Part shown: one piece after another, positions 9,881-21,400 of the stretch | Numbering within the stretch: the first letter of the stretch is position 1 | How the letters are laid out: every line of letters starts with the position of its first letter | Assembly (NCBI GenBank): GCA_963970005.1 | Contig: CAXAMN010023695.1 | Location: 477,082 to 541,081 of the forward strand | Reading direction: 5' to 3' | Source: Durusdinium trenchii | Taxonomy: Eukaryota; Sar; Dinophyceae; Suessiales; Symbiodiniaceae | DNA length: 64,000 bases | The notes under the pieces: generated by a model | The model's input: the letters and a program-made list of their open reading frames with translations, nothing else | The model's database searches: none | What the model was told of the DNA's origin: nothing | Program-made: the position numbers and the translations under genes

Positions 9881-10835
9881 GCGACGTGGACGTTTTAGAG
9901 CTCCAGGAGTTGCAAGCAAAGGTGCTACTGCTGGAAGCGGGCCGAGAAGAGGTAGAGCTCCAGGTCGGACACGGTATTTTGTTTCGATTGTTGAGATGGA
10001 GATTGAATGGAATGGAGTTGATGTGTTGGAGTAGCCATGACCTCAACGAGTGTTGAGGCTGAGTTGATGCGCACGAAGTATGCAGCGCTGGAAGCGGAAC
10101 ATCAGGACTGTTTGTGCTTTATTTGTTCAATTCTTTTCACATTGCGTTGGCAGAAGCGGGTTGTGACTTTTGCCCGAAGACACGAAGACACGCGAAGACA
10201 CGAAGACACGAAGATACGCGAAGACACGAAGAGGCTTCAGGTCTTCAAGGCTTCAGGTCGTCACTAGGCTTCAGGTCTNNNNNNNNNNCTTCAGGTCTTC
10301 AAGGCTTCAGGTCGTCACTAGGCTTCAGGTCGTCAGCAGGGTTTCAAGGCTTCAAGGCTTCATGTCTTCAGAGGAAAGTCACCCGGGATTGCCAGCACAC
10401 TGTCTTTTCATGTGCTTTTCATGATCCATGTGACGCACGTGCAAGACACTTGGAAGCCCCGGTTCAAAAAGGTACAGGGTTGATCAGGGTTGTCCCGGTC
10501 TGAGGGGTTAGCAGTTTGGCTTTCCAGACCGACTGAGGACGCGGCTCTGCAAGTCGCCCGCGGATGGTCCTTGCAGGTATGATGCCGCGGTTTGGGGGGA
10601 CCAGTCATGGACCAAACAGGAGAAAACCACCGATTTTCTTCGATTTGATGACCTTTCCCTATTTTTCCGGCTTCGACATTCTCAATAATAGACGGATCAT
10701 GAAGATCGCCAGGACACCAGTCGATGTCTGGCTCTTTTGTCTGCCTTGTGAGGCCGAGGAACTGCAGCGGCAGGTGAACCAGCAAGTGCAGGAGCGTGGA
10801 CGCTTGGAGGCCGAATTGGCCAGGCACCTGGCGCG
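9881..10835 (+). CDS. coiled-coil exons (gene C)
   Basis: Three exons join in phase 0: 9881-9963 (VLELQELQAKVLLLEAGREE and VELQ, GT donor), 10058-10104 (AELMRTKYAALEAEHQ, GA donor GACTGT) and 10753 to about 10835 (AEELQRQVNQQVQERGRLEA and ELARHLA). Together they give a continuous coiled coil. The second intron (10105-10752) holds a minisatellite and an assembly gap. The exons lie in the same orientation as gene B. Whether they lead into the zinc-ribbon exon downstream is unknown. Confidence 0.55.
10176..10371. repeat. minisatellite with assembly gap
   Basis: Repeated ACACGAAG-type units (about 10178-10232) pass into repeated GGCTTCAGGTCGTCACTA-type units. Ten N bases at 10279-10288 interrupt the second array, so its true length is unknown. 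Confidence 0.9.
10279..10288. other. assembly gap (10 N)
   Basis: Ten ambiguous bases inside the repeat array; a placeholder gap rather than a measured length is likely. Confidence 1.
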
Positions 10836-11329
10836 GTGTCGCGCCATATCCTCCGCGGTGTGGCTGGGACAAGAAGCCAAGAAGAGATTCGAGTTCGGTG
10901 TCCAAGCCTTGCATTTTTTCATGTCAGTCCTTCCAACACAACCATTTTTTGGGGTGGACGGGTGGTTGGCGGGCTACTTGTGTAGTCACAGGTGGGCAGT
11001 GGGGCACTAGGGCCGGGCACCTGGACTCACGCCTGGGCGGAGGCTACGAGCAGAACATGGCGCCTTAGCCGAGACCCCCATGGTGGCTGAAAGCCCACTG
11101 TCTCAAGCAGAAAGATGGGTGGGGTACCTCAGGCACTTTTGGTGCAATACTACCTTTTGGTAGCAAATTGTTGTAGAGGCACCAGGGAGCCGACCTGGCC
11201 CAGGTGCTTTACACAGAAATACCCAAAGTGGAGGCAGCATCAAGCCAGGGCCTCAAAAAAAAACGGCACAGAGAGGTGACAAAACAATTGCTGCAATGCT
11301 CAGGTTTGACCTACTTTGGGCAAGTGCAG

Positions 11330-12280
11330 ATGGACTTTGATCGCGAGGAGTTGTGCGCTTTTCTCATTTTCTGTTGGTGTGGAGGGTCACGGAAGGTCCA
11401 TGGAGAAAGACTAGGCCTAGGCTTTGGGTGCATTTTGGGTCAACATGAGGAGTTTGTGGCCCCCTTGGCGCCCTTGGCCGCGGTCAACTTGGCACACCGG
11501 GCTGCTGCCACGGCGGCTTTGGAGCGGGGTGATGTGGCGCGAGTAGCCCTGAAGAGGTACATCCAGCAGGACGCAGCGAGCAGAGGCTGTCTGGAAGGCC
11601 TGGGCCCAGCCCGGATCTTTTTGGGCTCGGTCTTCCAGCACTTTGGGCTCACACCACCCATGGAAGCTCATGTGTTGATGATCTACCGGCTTTTTGCCCA
11701 AGAGGAGCGTTTGAATGCCAGAGCTTCTTTATGCCTTTGCGATGCGCTGATGAGAACGGTGCTGCGCAGCCGCCCCAGGCCTGGGCCTGCGTCCCCCGTT
11801 GTACGGGTCGCCCAAATCCAGCCTTCCTCCAGCTGGACCTGGAAAGAGCCCGAGGTGGCGGCCGAAGCACCAGCTGAGGTGACCAAGTGCCGTTTCTGTG
11901 ACGAAGCCTTTGAGGATGAAGACTCTGCCTTTTGCACCGCGTGTGGTGCACGGCGCGAAGGGTCACCGTGCAAATCCACCAGTCCTGTCCTAAGCCCCAC
12001 AGCTACATCCACCATTCCGGCCACGCCCATCCCTTCAAAGTGTGGGCGCTGTGGGTGGTTGAATGAATCTGATTCCCAGTTCTGCAGCATGTGTGGAGCG
12101 CCGCTGGAGGGGGCCGTGCCAGTGCCACCGGCTCGGATGGTAAGCCCCAGGCGCTTGGATCAAAGTCGCATCCGAACTTGTCAACCGGTGAGTGCAGAGA
12201 TGCAAGTTGGTCTGCAACCGACGCCTGTGCCGGTCACAGCCAGGATTGGACCTACTCCAGTTCCACTCGCCAAGTCTTAG
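11330..12280 (+). CDS. double zinc-ribbon protein
   Basis: A long open frame ending at TAG; the first ATG is at about 11330, and the frame is open further upstream, so it may be a last exon. The first 150 or so residues are mostly helical, with ALERGDVARVALKRYIQQD and a hydrophobic EAHVLMIYRLFAQEE. Two zinc ribbons follow: CRFC-X11-CTACG and CGRC-X10-CSMCG, separated by a Ser/Thr/Pro linker. The tail is proline-rich. Paired ribbons of this type (as in DZANK-like proteins) usually bind zinc in nucleic-acid or protein-binding proteins. GC content and the uninterrupted frame support coding. Confidence 0.6.
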   Translation: MDFDREELCAFLIFCWCGGSRKVHGERLGLGFGCILGQHEEFVAPLAPLAAVNLAHRAAATAALERGDVARVALKRYIQQDAASRGCLEGLGPARIFLGSVFQHFGLTPPMEAHVLMIYRLFAQEERLNARASLCLCDALMRTVLRSRPRPGPASPVVRVAQIQPSSSWTWKEPEVAAEAPAEVTKCRFCDEAFEDEDSAFCTACGARREGSPCKSTSPVLSPTATSTIPATPIPSKCGRCGWLNESDSQFCSMCGAPLEGAVPVPPARMVSPRRLDQSRIRTCQPVSAEMQVGLQPTPVPVTARIGPTPVPLAKS

Positions 12281-13358
12281 TGACCACGAAACGGGATTGG
12301 TTTGGATTTGTCTAGCTGCCAGCTGCTCTAGCTCTTGAGCCAATGACACTGCACAGGAGAAAAAGACTTGGGTGAAGGCATCCTGCACTTTCACCTCACA
12401 TTTGGATGCGTGGGTGTGCCAGCATATTGACTGAAGGACTGTCACGAACCAGCATTGACAACATCAGCTTCTGGATCAAGCAAAGCACACCAAGTCGTGC
12501 GCTATGGGCTGCCCACCCACCTTCACGCCCCGGCCTAAGCAACGATAGGATGTAGGCCTGTAGGCTGTGCTACCTTTGTGCATGATTTGTTGTTGCAACA
12601 GAGAACAATGATATAAAGTGATCAACGCCCAAGTGATACGTCTTGGAGCCTTCGACTTTATGCTGCAGTGTAACTTGCATTGGCGGTTTCGGCTTTCCCG
12701 TCCTTCCATTTCAGCCTCAAGTCTTGACAATGAGCAAGCCACTCATCTCAGCGAATGGGTAAGCGTGGGCAGAGGCTTGGCAGCATGTCTCCTGGGTCTT
12801 GGCGTCAAATCGGGGTTGTGTGGCATCTCTTTGGTAGTTCACAATCATTCCCTGCCCAGAACGGTTTGTTCTCCTCATTCGGAAGAGTGTTCCAATAGTG
12901 TGGCATGAGTCACATTTGGTGCCGAAAAATGCTTTGCACCCTCAAGCCAATACAGCTTTTAACTGATGTTCATTTGTTCATCCCACCCAACATGTCGACA
13001 ACAGGTTCTATCCGCCCATGCCCAAAGTGCCTTCGGGTGTGTTACGTTATGACCGACAGCCGCGCGACACATCGTGAGGAAGCGAGCTCTGGATAGTGGA
13101 GAGGAGGTTCCTCTACGCAGCTTCGCTGCAAGCTAGATGTTCCATCAAGGTGGTTCTACTGGGAGGGGAGATTGAGTTGTGAAGACCTTCACCACAGCTG
13201 AAGGAGACCATACTGGTATCTCACAACCCTTGCTGAAATATGCTGAAATAGGTTTCGGTTTTGCCTATTTTAGGGTCGTTGCAGGGATGACAAGCGATGA
13301 ACCCTCATTATGCTTTCGAGCAAGTATACCCTCTAGCTCCAACCGGGTTCTGCAGCTG
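12281..13358 (+). other. no gene seen
   Basis: Only short open frames without consistent splice signals. Confidence 0.4.
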
Positions 13359-13490
13359 AGGCAGCGATGAGCTACGCCCACCCGATGAGCTCCCCGAACG
13401 CGAGGCCGCAGCAGTGCGCGTCGCGCTGGAGCGCTGGCAAGAGCTCAGGCCGGGGCGTCGCCGCGCGCGCCACGACGGCTGGGCCGCCAG
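13359..13490 (+). CDS. GC-rich helical exon (unassigned)
   Basis: In one frame it encodes REAAAVRVALERWQELRPGR, a charged helix in a sharply GC-rich island; the other two frames are also open here for part of the stretch. The assignment rests on resemblance to nearby coiled-coil exons. Confidence 0.3.
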
Positions 13491-14576
13491 GGTGGACGGG
13501 TCCAATCCATAGGGTGCATTCACTTATATCGGACTCCTTTGTTTTGGTGGATGACTTTCCTGTGCGTCGTGGTGTGCCACAATCGGCCGGAATCGATCAA
13601 TTCACCTGGCGGGGGGGGGACTGTTAATGTCAGTTCTCTACCACCACGAAATCTGGATCCCCGTCGCCTTGGTTTGCTGCAGTCTGGAGTCGGGCCAGGC
13701 TGCGGGCAGAGGTTTTGAGACCGATGCTGGAGCATGAGGTGCGTGATGGGACCGCGCAGGGGGCCGGGGGGAATGCGTAGGGGGTCAGACAGGGTTTCTT
13801 TTTGGTTTTCACGGGACTTGGAGCCCAGTGTTTTGTTGTGGCCCTCAGCAGATGGCATTCTCACAGATTCTCAGCATGTGGCCAGGACCGGCTGATGCAG
13901 GACATCCTTGACAGAGGTCTCGGCAGCGAAGACCGCAAGACTCTGCGAAAGCTGGCCAGTGTAGGTGGCATGGCGGCAATTTCCCATGTTTTTGCTGATT
14001 CATCAGGTGGTCTTGCTTAGGAACGAATGCGGAAGTTCGCCACTCTCTGCAAATTGGCCAAGGGCCGCAAAGACAATTAGGGTGCAATCCCGGACAGTTT
14101 GACCCTGTGAAACAGTTGTTGGTCCCCATCACGCCAACTGGTCGGGGCAGTGGACGTCAAAACTCTACGTGCAGTCCATGTTTTTCTTTTTCAATTTAAC
14201 CACTGCCAGTGGTTTGACATGGTTTGACCATTAGAGAGACTGTTCGTGGTGTGGGGCACGCATCCAAAGGGGCCAAAGGTCCAAGTCTTCCTCCTCGATC
14301 GCCCTGTTTGAAAACCCCGAGGTGCGCGCGACGCAGAGGCCGAGGCTGCGCAGGTCGCAGAATCCGCCTCTCGCTGCAGTCAACTTCCATTGGGTTTTTG
14401 TCCGATGTCTGGGTGCGCGCCCCAAAAATCACTCCCACTTCTGCAAAGTCATCGCCCTGGTGCTGCGCTGTAAGATGAGGAAGGACGGTCTTTTTGCCAT
14501 ATAGGTCCCCAAAGGCAACAGGTTTTGGGGACAGCTTTGGACCAGCAATATCTACGGAATCTTGTGTTCGCCTGAG

Positions 14577-14672
14577 GTGGGCCAGGAGCGGCAGCGCTTG
14601 CAGGAGATCCTGATGCAAAATCATCGGGAGCTGCTAGAGCTGTCCACCACAACTACGCCCGATGACAAGAAG
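14577..14672 (+). CDS. coiled-coil exon
   Basis: Thirty-two codons in phase 0 between CCTGAG and GTGCAT: QERQRLQEILMQNHRELLEL followed by a Thr-rich end. Joins in phase with the exon at 14890. Confidence 0.55.
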
Positions 14673-14889
14673 GTGCATCATCGAAACAGGGGTGTAGTGG
14701 GCCCTTGCTGAGGTCACCTCAGGGCCTTGTGGCGTGAAGTGAGAACATCTTGAAAGATTGAGCTGTTGGTGGGTTGTCCTGCATTTTCTGCCAAATGGAC
14801 CCAGAGACACACTGAAACGCATGGAAGATTTGGGGGCCTCCATCGACCGTCCGTCATGGGGCGTCGCATCTCGGTGACGGCCGTGTGAG

Positions 14890-15000
14890 GAGCTGATAGC
14901 TGAGATGGATGGTGTTCTGGATGAGCTGAAGAAAGCTCAGGACGCCGTGCACGTCGAGCTGTTAGCCACCAAGGAAACCCGGCATGAACGAGCGTTGGCA
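14890..15000 (+). CDS. coiled-coil exon
   Basis: Begins after GTGAG and encodes ELIAEMDGVLDELKKAQDAV and HVELLATKETRHERALAD. The 3' end could be GCAGAC (GC donor), GACAGA (GA donor) or later. With 14577-14672 it forms a clear coiled-coil chain. Confidence 0.5.
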
Positions 15001-16258
15001 GACAGACCAAGCAAGCAGACCATGAACTCAGAAGGCACCAGCATCGTTTTGGCATGTTCCAGCGAGCTAAGGACAGAGAGGACGGGGAAGGGTTGACAGA
15101 TGAACCCGTTGATCGTTTGATGCCGGCATTTTCTTTTCATGGCTAGTGTCTAGCAGCGCTAGCATTTGGAAAGTATATTAATTATATATTATATATAACT
15201 CCAATTCCAACCAGACTCTGTGTGGCGTCAAGACAAGCACCCGCCTTTCTTTTTTCAGAATCAACATGTTTCACTTGATGTTCACTTTCTCTTCCACTGG
15301 TCCGTTTTTGAATCAGGTATTCGGCGAGCTGCCACTGCACCAGTGCACATCTTTACGTGTGAGCGTCGTTCAGGACATGTGTGCCGTACGTGCTTACGGC
15401 CGGTCCCTCAACGACCTTAAGGCGCTCACCCGGCGTCTTGACTGTGAGCGGAGAAGCGACTTGGCCCCGAGAGAAGCAACTTGTTTGGTGGGCTTTTCCG
15501 AGAAGCTTCTGGTAGCTCCTGGTTACTAGTAGCAAGAAGCTATTATTAGCTGAACATGTCAGAAAGGGACGGCTGGGATCGGGATCGAGCAGCCGAGGCT
15601 TAACGAAAAACTCCGTTTTGGCCACTCTGCTGGTCACAGTCTGCAGACGGATACTGCCGGTGCGACAGATCAATCCTTCGGAGCTGACGAACATACCGGC
15701 AACTCAGATGACAGCAGAGATGCTATTCTCATTTGCCTGTGCAATGACTCTTGGAATCATCTACCCACCCCTGCGCGAAGCACATAGCAGAAGGGCATGG
15801 CTGTTGGCAGTTCAAGCTTTGTGCTGCCCGTGTTCATAGTTCATAAGGGGGCACTGTGAAATACTTTTGGTGTTAGACTTATGCCTGATGAGCCGAGGCT
15901 TCATACGAAGGCTGGAAGGGTTTGTTGTCGCCTCGGCATTTGTCAGCACGAGACATTCAACCACCTGCACAAACCAAAAAGACCGTCAGCGTGAACCAGG
16001 ATACTTGCAGATCTTGGATTTCTATTTCTTCTCGGTCACACAGCGGCAAGGGGCAGAATCCAGGGGCATAATCCGAATGTGTTGATGCTTTGATATGAGG
16101 GAAAGTCCAAAATTATTGCTCACTCAGCGATGTTGTCAAGTTAGCAAAACGAACATCCAACGTCTTTCAGTTTGACCATCTCTCTCTCTCTCTCTCCTTT
16201 TCTATCTAGTCTCATGTTATGAAGTGATTCGTCCCTTCTCTTTGGGTTCGTTTTCTGG
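15001..16258 (+). other. no confident gene
   Basis: Holds an AT-rich tract (15175-15200) and a diverged CTACTAG repeat (15505-15556). Open stretches near 15300-15480 and 15618-15780 are possible exons but have no supporting features. Confidence 0.35.
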
Positions 16259-16425
16259 TTGGCCATCGTGATGCCACCACTCCAGAAGAGCGCTCCGAGG
16301 ACGCCAGCCTCTACTGCTTCGGAGAGCACTTCTCGGGGCCGAACTGGTTTACTCGCCTGAAGCGGAATGTGGCGATCCTGTCTGTGTCAGATGCAGATGG
16401 GAACTGCCCCTCAGCGACTAGTTGT
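16259..16425 (+). CDS. possible exon, unknown protein
   Basis: One frame reads ATTPEERSEDASLYCFGEHF and then SGPNWFTRLKRNVAILSV. The composition looks protein-like, but the splice sites are not clear and no family is recognised. Confidence 0.3.
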
Positions 16426-16699
16426 TAGTTGTTCGGTCTTGGTTCCGGCCGGTTTGCTTGTTGCGTTGCTTGATCCGAGCCTTTCATTTCTTCTACCTCA
16501 TGCTCAGGGGTAAGACCTGGTTTCTGGTGTCGCCTGGCTGCGCAGGTGTCTACAACAACTTCGCAGTTAGCGGTGTCTTGCTTGCACGCGAAGCCGTTCT
16601 CTGTCCAAGGTCATGTCCAGGAGCGCGGCCTCAGAGTTTAGACTCGACTGTAGACTTGTGACACAACCCCCACGGATACAGAGATAATATAGATACTGT

Positions 16700-16785
16700 G
16701 TTGTAGATCAATAACACTATATATATATATAGACATATAAATGAATAAATGGATAAATATATATATATATATAACCTATAACCAT
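16700..16785. repeat. AT-rich simple repeat
   Basis: Runs of AT dinucleotides interrupted by ATAAATGGATAA-like sequence. Confidence 0.85.
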
Positions 16786-17156
16786 TTCCATTTATACATG
16801 AGATGATCTAGATTGGGAAGTCCCAGAGGCTGGATCTTTGGGGCTGGATGATGCTTTGCATTCGTCCACGATCAACCGAGCTGAGGTGAATACAAGACCC
16901 CTGGTGCTCCGTTGGCGCCCGATGGGGGCCCTCTGCAGTCCATCGAAGCAGCGGAGTCTTGACGCGTTTGGGGCGGAGACCCCTCCCTTGCCGCGGACCT
17001 TGCTGCAGAGAGTAGTGATGGTTGGAGGGAAAGCAATGCTTTTGTCTGACATCCCTACTGCTGTTTTCCTGGGTTGAAGGATTTTCTGCCTTCTGGGCCC
17101 TACCAGCCCTACCATTCACCGGAGCATGTGCAAGTCAAGTTGTTGCTTTCATCAAG

Positions 17157-17377
17157 GTGAAACCCAAGGCCTCGAAAACCAAGACGCTGGAAGAACTTGA
17201 AGCAATCACCAAAAGTGAACAGCTCAAAAAAGAATGGCCGGTGCACTGCATGCCCAACTTCATGGTGCACTTAGGATGAGAATGGCCGTGTCTTCGACCG
17301 GAGGCATGATGCCGATGCTTTGGCACACATTGATGCTGAGAGGAGAGCTGTCAAGGCCACGAGGGCCAAGGCTACAG
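17157..17377 (+). CDS. two charged exons separated by 34 bases
   Basis: 17157-17240 encodes KTKTLEELEAITKSEQLKKE and ends before GTGCAC. 17275-17377 encodes DENGRVFDRRHDADALAHID and AERRAVKATRAKAT, ending at a canonical GTAAGA. The frames differ and the bases between hold a stop codon in frame, so either a 34-base intron is removed or the first exon ends earlier at a GA donor. The function is unknown. Confidence 0.5.
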
Positions 17378-17660
17378 GTAAGAATATGGAAGAAAGTATT
17401 TTTGAAGGTGAGGCTCCAAATGAAGGGAATGTGTACACTGGAAAGTGGCCTTTTCAGGCCCGCCTGCCATGACGCTGCCATGACATGTCTTGACTTGCCA
17501 CTAAGGAGTTTAAGCTGCTGACTGGCCTTTGTCACTTGGACAGTTTTGGCCAAGTTTTTGCGGATTACTGAAGCAAGATCCCAACCATGTCTTGTTTGTT
17601 CGCCCTTATTCTGAGGTTCCGATCTGTCAGTCTCCAGGCCTTCCAGCCTACCATTGTCTC

Positions 17661-17761
17661 CCAGCCGAGGCGGCGCGGTGCCGGCGGAGAAGCGACCGAC
17701 CTGGAGCGCCTCCGCCACGCTGTGGTCAAAGAAACCCCTCTGCCGCAGCTGCGCGGGCGCG
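17661..17761 (+). CDS. GC-rich exon, unknown protein
   Basis: After CTCCCAG the frame reads GEATDLERLRHAVVKETPLP then QLRGR before GTGAGC. Coding character is moderate and the family is unknown. Confidence 0.35.
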
Positions 17762-18183
17762 GTGAGCTGCTCGACTTGAAATTGTGTCAACATGGGGGCC
17801 AGTGCTGAGATGGATAGAACCTCCTGGAAACGGATAGGGGGTTACTTTAGTGAGTACTGTATCCCTTACTGTAAGTCTTTATATAAGTCATTGTTCTGCA
17901 ATGCTTTCAATGCAACAGGGCCTTGCCACTCAACAATCAATTGATTGTACTGTATTGTCGGGAGGGGTGCTTGCTGAAGCCCCTTGGAAGGCGACGTGGA
18001 CAGGCCGGACAGGACACCTCGCCCGAACTGAGGTCAAGTCGAGGGCCTCTTCCCGCGCATGTGCCTGGGTGAAGCGGGATGGGCCGGGATGGGCGTCATC
18101 CGTCTCATACTCCAACTACAGAGGGCACTTCCTAAGTGCCATGGATTTTGGTCGGTGGTTTCCATTGGGGCTCTCAGTTATAT

Positions 18184-18227
18184 AACAAAGTAGGCAGATG
18201 TTTTGTTTGAGGTCTGCCTACTTTGTT
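18184..18227. repeat. perfect 15-bp inverted repeat in an intron
   Basis: Left arm AACAAAGTAGGCAGA (18184-18198) pairs perfectly with TCTGCCTACTTTGTT (18213-18227) across a 14-base loop. The right arm ends six bases before the exon at 18234. Confidence 0.9.
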
Positions 18228-18233
18228 GATCAG

Positions 18234-19021
18234 GAGCGTGGCCATTGTGGTTGGAGAGCCCAAGACGGAGGAGGATGGCTCTGAGGCGGGTGGCCGGCCA
18301 CTTCCGCAGTCTCCTGGCGCAGACATCTTCGACATTTACGTGGGGAAGGGCCGATTCAGAAAGTCCAACGCAATGAGATATGAATTATACTATATAATAC
18401 AACTCCTTGAACTATATAAACAAGACAGGAAGTCTGTTCAAAGCGCTGTTTGAAGGGGTGTCGCAGAAATCTTCAGGCCTCTCGGGGGATTGGGTGAACA
18501 AAGGCTCCTGCATCATTGTGAGTGAGGTCTGATGTTTTTCATTTCCACCATTTTCCTTCTAGTTTTAGGGTCGGCCGGGTCAAGAGTGTTTTGCGAAGGC
18601 CAATGGGCCTGAGTCATGGGCCTGAGTCATGGGATTGGAGCCCTTGACATGCGCTGTCGTTTGAGCAGGTGCCGAACGGCAAAAGGCTGAAGGTCAATGG
18701 CTTTCGAGTGGAGCCCAGCCGTGTTCCGTGGGCGAAGTGAGTGTGAGCACTGGCTGATGACAAAGGTCCGCACCTTTGTCTCACCAAAGAGGAGCCCGTC
18801 CTGCGGAGAAGCAAACTGTTGCATCATCAGCTTGGCGGCCTCTCTAGCCGAGCGGACCTAGAATGGCTGTACGTAGTCTACGTAGTAGCTTTTTCTTTTT
18901 CCCTTTTGGTGAGTTGTTAAAGTGCCATCAAGTGCAATCACTTCATGAATTGTTCTGTTGACTCCCAACAGGTTGCTTCGCCTGGCATCCTCAGAAGCAG
19001 GCAACCTTGGACTGGCCGCAG
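18234..19021 (+). CDS. unknown protein, four phase-matched exons
   Basis: Exons 18234-18376, 18429-18517, 18669-18736 and 18972-19021 join in frame. Donors are GA (GATATG), GT (GTGAGT), GT (GTGAGT) and GT. Peptides include SVAIVVGEPKTEEDG, GADIFDIYVGKGRFRKSN, LFKALFEGVSQKSSGLSGDW, VNKGSCIIVPNGKRLKVNGF and RVEPSRVPWAK. The compact alpha/beta-like composition suggests a folded domain. I do not recognise it. The first exon starts with one base, so an upstream exon is missing from the model; 19343-19415 (LGDVSLLQELALKKAFAEM) may follow. Confidence 0.55.
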
Positions 19022-19342
19022 GTTTCAATGCAAGAGACACCTGGCTTGGTAGAACAGCACCTCACGCCATCAGAGACACCTGGCTGACGCCTCACGCCTT
19101 GATCAAAGAGGTTGGTGGCAAAATTAGCCAGGCCGACCAGGCCTCTTGCTACTCTTGCCGCTTGCTGTCAGCACGACTTAGCCAAGCCTCCGGGCTTGAT
19201 CTTGCCTCACCCTCCGAACGTGCGCACGGGTGCCGTCGAAAAAGAACAGGTTCAGAGAGATCGGGATGAAAGGTTTTCGCTGCACCTGGATGGCGCATTC
19301 TCACCAGCACAGCAAAGCTTATACATACTGTGCGCCCCAGAG

Positions 19343-19415
19343 ATTGGGGGATGTTTCGCTGCTCCAGGAGTTGGCCCTGAAGAAGGCATTTGCCGAGATG
19401 GAATGGAGAAGTGTT
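19343..19415 (+). CDS. possible helical exon
   Basis: Encodes LGDVSLLQELALKKAFAEME. Helical and charged; its borders are not resolved. Confidence 0.3.
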
Positions 19416-21197
19416 CTCCTTGGTCGTTTTCGAAGAAGCCCTTTTGGCCACCTCCACCTAGACTTTTTCGTAGGCCTTTTGGCCACCTACCAGTAGCTCA
19501 CTAAATGCCCCCCCGACGCGGACTATTTCTCTTGTACCCGGGCCGACACTTGGGTTTCAAACACCCTTGTGGCCTTGAGGGAAAGGCCCTCAAACAGAGG
19601 CCATGCTCGCAGTGTGCGTTCTTCCTGCACCGTCCGAAACGGCAGTTTTCAACGCTGCACCGTTCGTCCAGCGCTGCAGGTAAGAAAAAAGGGGCAGGAG
19701 GGAGTCTCCCAGTGGCCGTTGTCTTCCGGGTGTAGGTTCCCGGGCAGGTCCTGGGTGAGTGGAACGACCCGGGTCTTCACATGTGGAACGACACCGGTCT
19801 TCGCGTGGTTCCATGCATGGAGCATGAGAGTGGAATGCTTCCCCAAGGTGAAGCTTGACAAGGTTGGGACCTCAGAGGCGTCAGGGTTCTGAAACGTCCT
19901 TCGGCTTCTGGTTCTTCCAAGTGACGCTTGACTTCTCCCACCCGTCTGGTTTGCTGTGCATGTACTACTGTGGGGGCACCGAGGCGCGTTGTTTTTTTTT
20001 TTTCACATGCGTTGATCAGATGCCGCGGCTCGGCTCCTGCAAGCGGCTTGGCTCAGACCCCTCGTGGCACTGCGGCTTTTGTCCCAACGGTCTCCAGCAG
20101 GTCTTTGGCCCCAGACGGATGGATGGATGGGGCACAGCCACTCGGATCGGCTCCGCAATGTCACAAATGGCCTATGCATTAATATAGATATAGATAATTA
20201 GTCCAGATTGATCGCCATTGGCTGAGGCATGATGACCATCTCAGGACAGGAGAGGGGACTGGACAACCTCCATTCTCTCCAGGGTGGGGGGCAAGTGGTT
20301 CCGCTGCTGCGTGAGGGGATGACCGGCAAGTGATGAACATGCACTGAAGCGTGTCGCCGACATTGGTCCGTAAACATCAACGCCAATAATCACATGTTTT
20401 GCCAAGTTTGTAGAGTTTGTTTTGGCCTTTGATTCTAGCACCCCCCCGCTTTCGATGCCAAGCAGTAGTGGGGGGCCGAGCCAGCTCGGTAGCCTAGGCC
20501 ATGTGGAGCTTATCACTCGAGACGCATGACTCGGCCGTGCAGGCTGGCAGCCGGAGCCCGCCCGCCATCCACGAACGTTCGTTCACCCTGAGGATGCCGC
20601 CAGAACGAAAACGGGCGTGTTTAAACCCACGAAAAACCGGGGCGAGATGATGGGACTGTTGCACCGGGTCAATTGGTTGGAGTGATTTTCAAGCAGTCAA
20701 CAGTTTGCAGGAATTTGTGTTCTGTCACTGGCCAACCAGTTGGATTTCGCAGACAGAAGCTCGGAGTTTGGTCACCCTGCGCCCACCTTGCACTGGTTGC
20801 AATGGATCCTGTGCACAAATGATGCCAACTAGGCTTTCAACAAGTTGACTGTTAGAGTTTAAGGGCTTATTCCCTTCTAGAGTCTAGAGCCGACAGAGTT
20901 GTTGACGTCGTTGAGCTCGTCAATACCTTCCATAGGGACGTGGGATGCTTCACACGATGTGGCAGGCTGCCGTCGCCTCGAATGTCATAGCGCCACCTGC
21001 TTTGTCCTTGGAACAGGTCGTGGAGATGCAGGTGGGTCCGGGGTATATGGGTTGAATGAAGGATGGTGAATGAGCGGAGCCAACACCCCCTCTTGGGGGT
21101 TCTTGTCATTTCGAGGTCAGTTTTGGGTGCGTGTGTGTGGGTTTGGGTGTGTGAGTGGGTTTGGGTTCGGGTCGACGCTTCAGAGTGACTGGCGCAG
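19416..21197 (+). other. no confident gene
   Basis: Long stretch without a supported exon. It contains a T-run at about 19990-20002 and otherwise unremarkable sequence. Confidence 0.4.
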
Positions 21198-21400
21198 GAA
21201 GCGGAGATTGCTGCATACTCCAAGCCCGAGTTTCAGCACCTTAGACTGATTCGTTAGGGGGCCACTCCGACTTCGAGGCAGATTTGCCAGAACTTGGACG
21301 AACTCAGGAACCAACTGTGGAAGATCTTGGAATCAGCACCACCAGAGGAACACGCTCATTTGCGCCAGCAACTCTGTCGCTTGGAGGGAGCACCGTGTTG
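21198..21400 (+). CDS. helical exons with a 30-base interruption
   Basis: 21198-21247 encodes EAEIAAYSKPEFQHLR. From 21278 the frame reads QICQNLDELRNQLWKILESA and PPEEHAHLRQQLCRLEG. Joining across 21248-21277 with a GA donor and AG acceptor keeps frame, but the gap is only 30 bases and includes an in-frame TAG if read through. The exons look like coiled coil. Confidence 0.45.
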
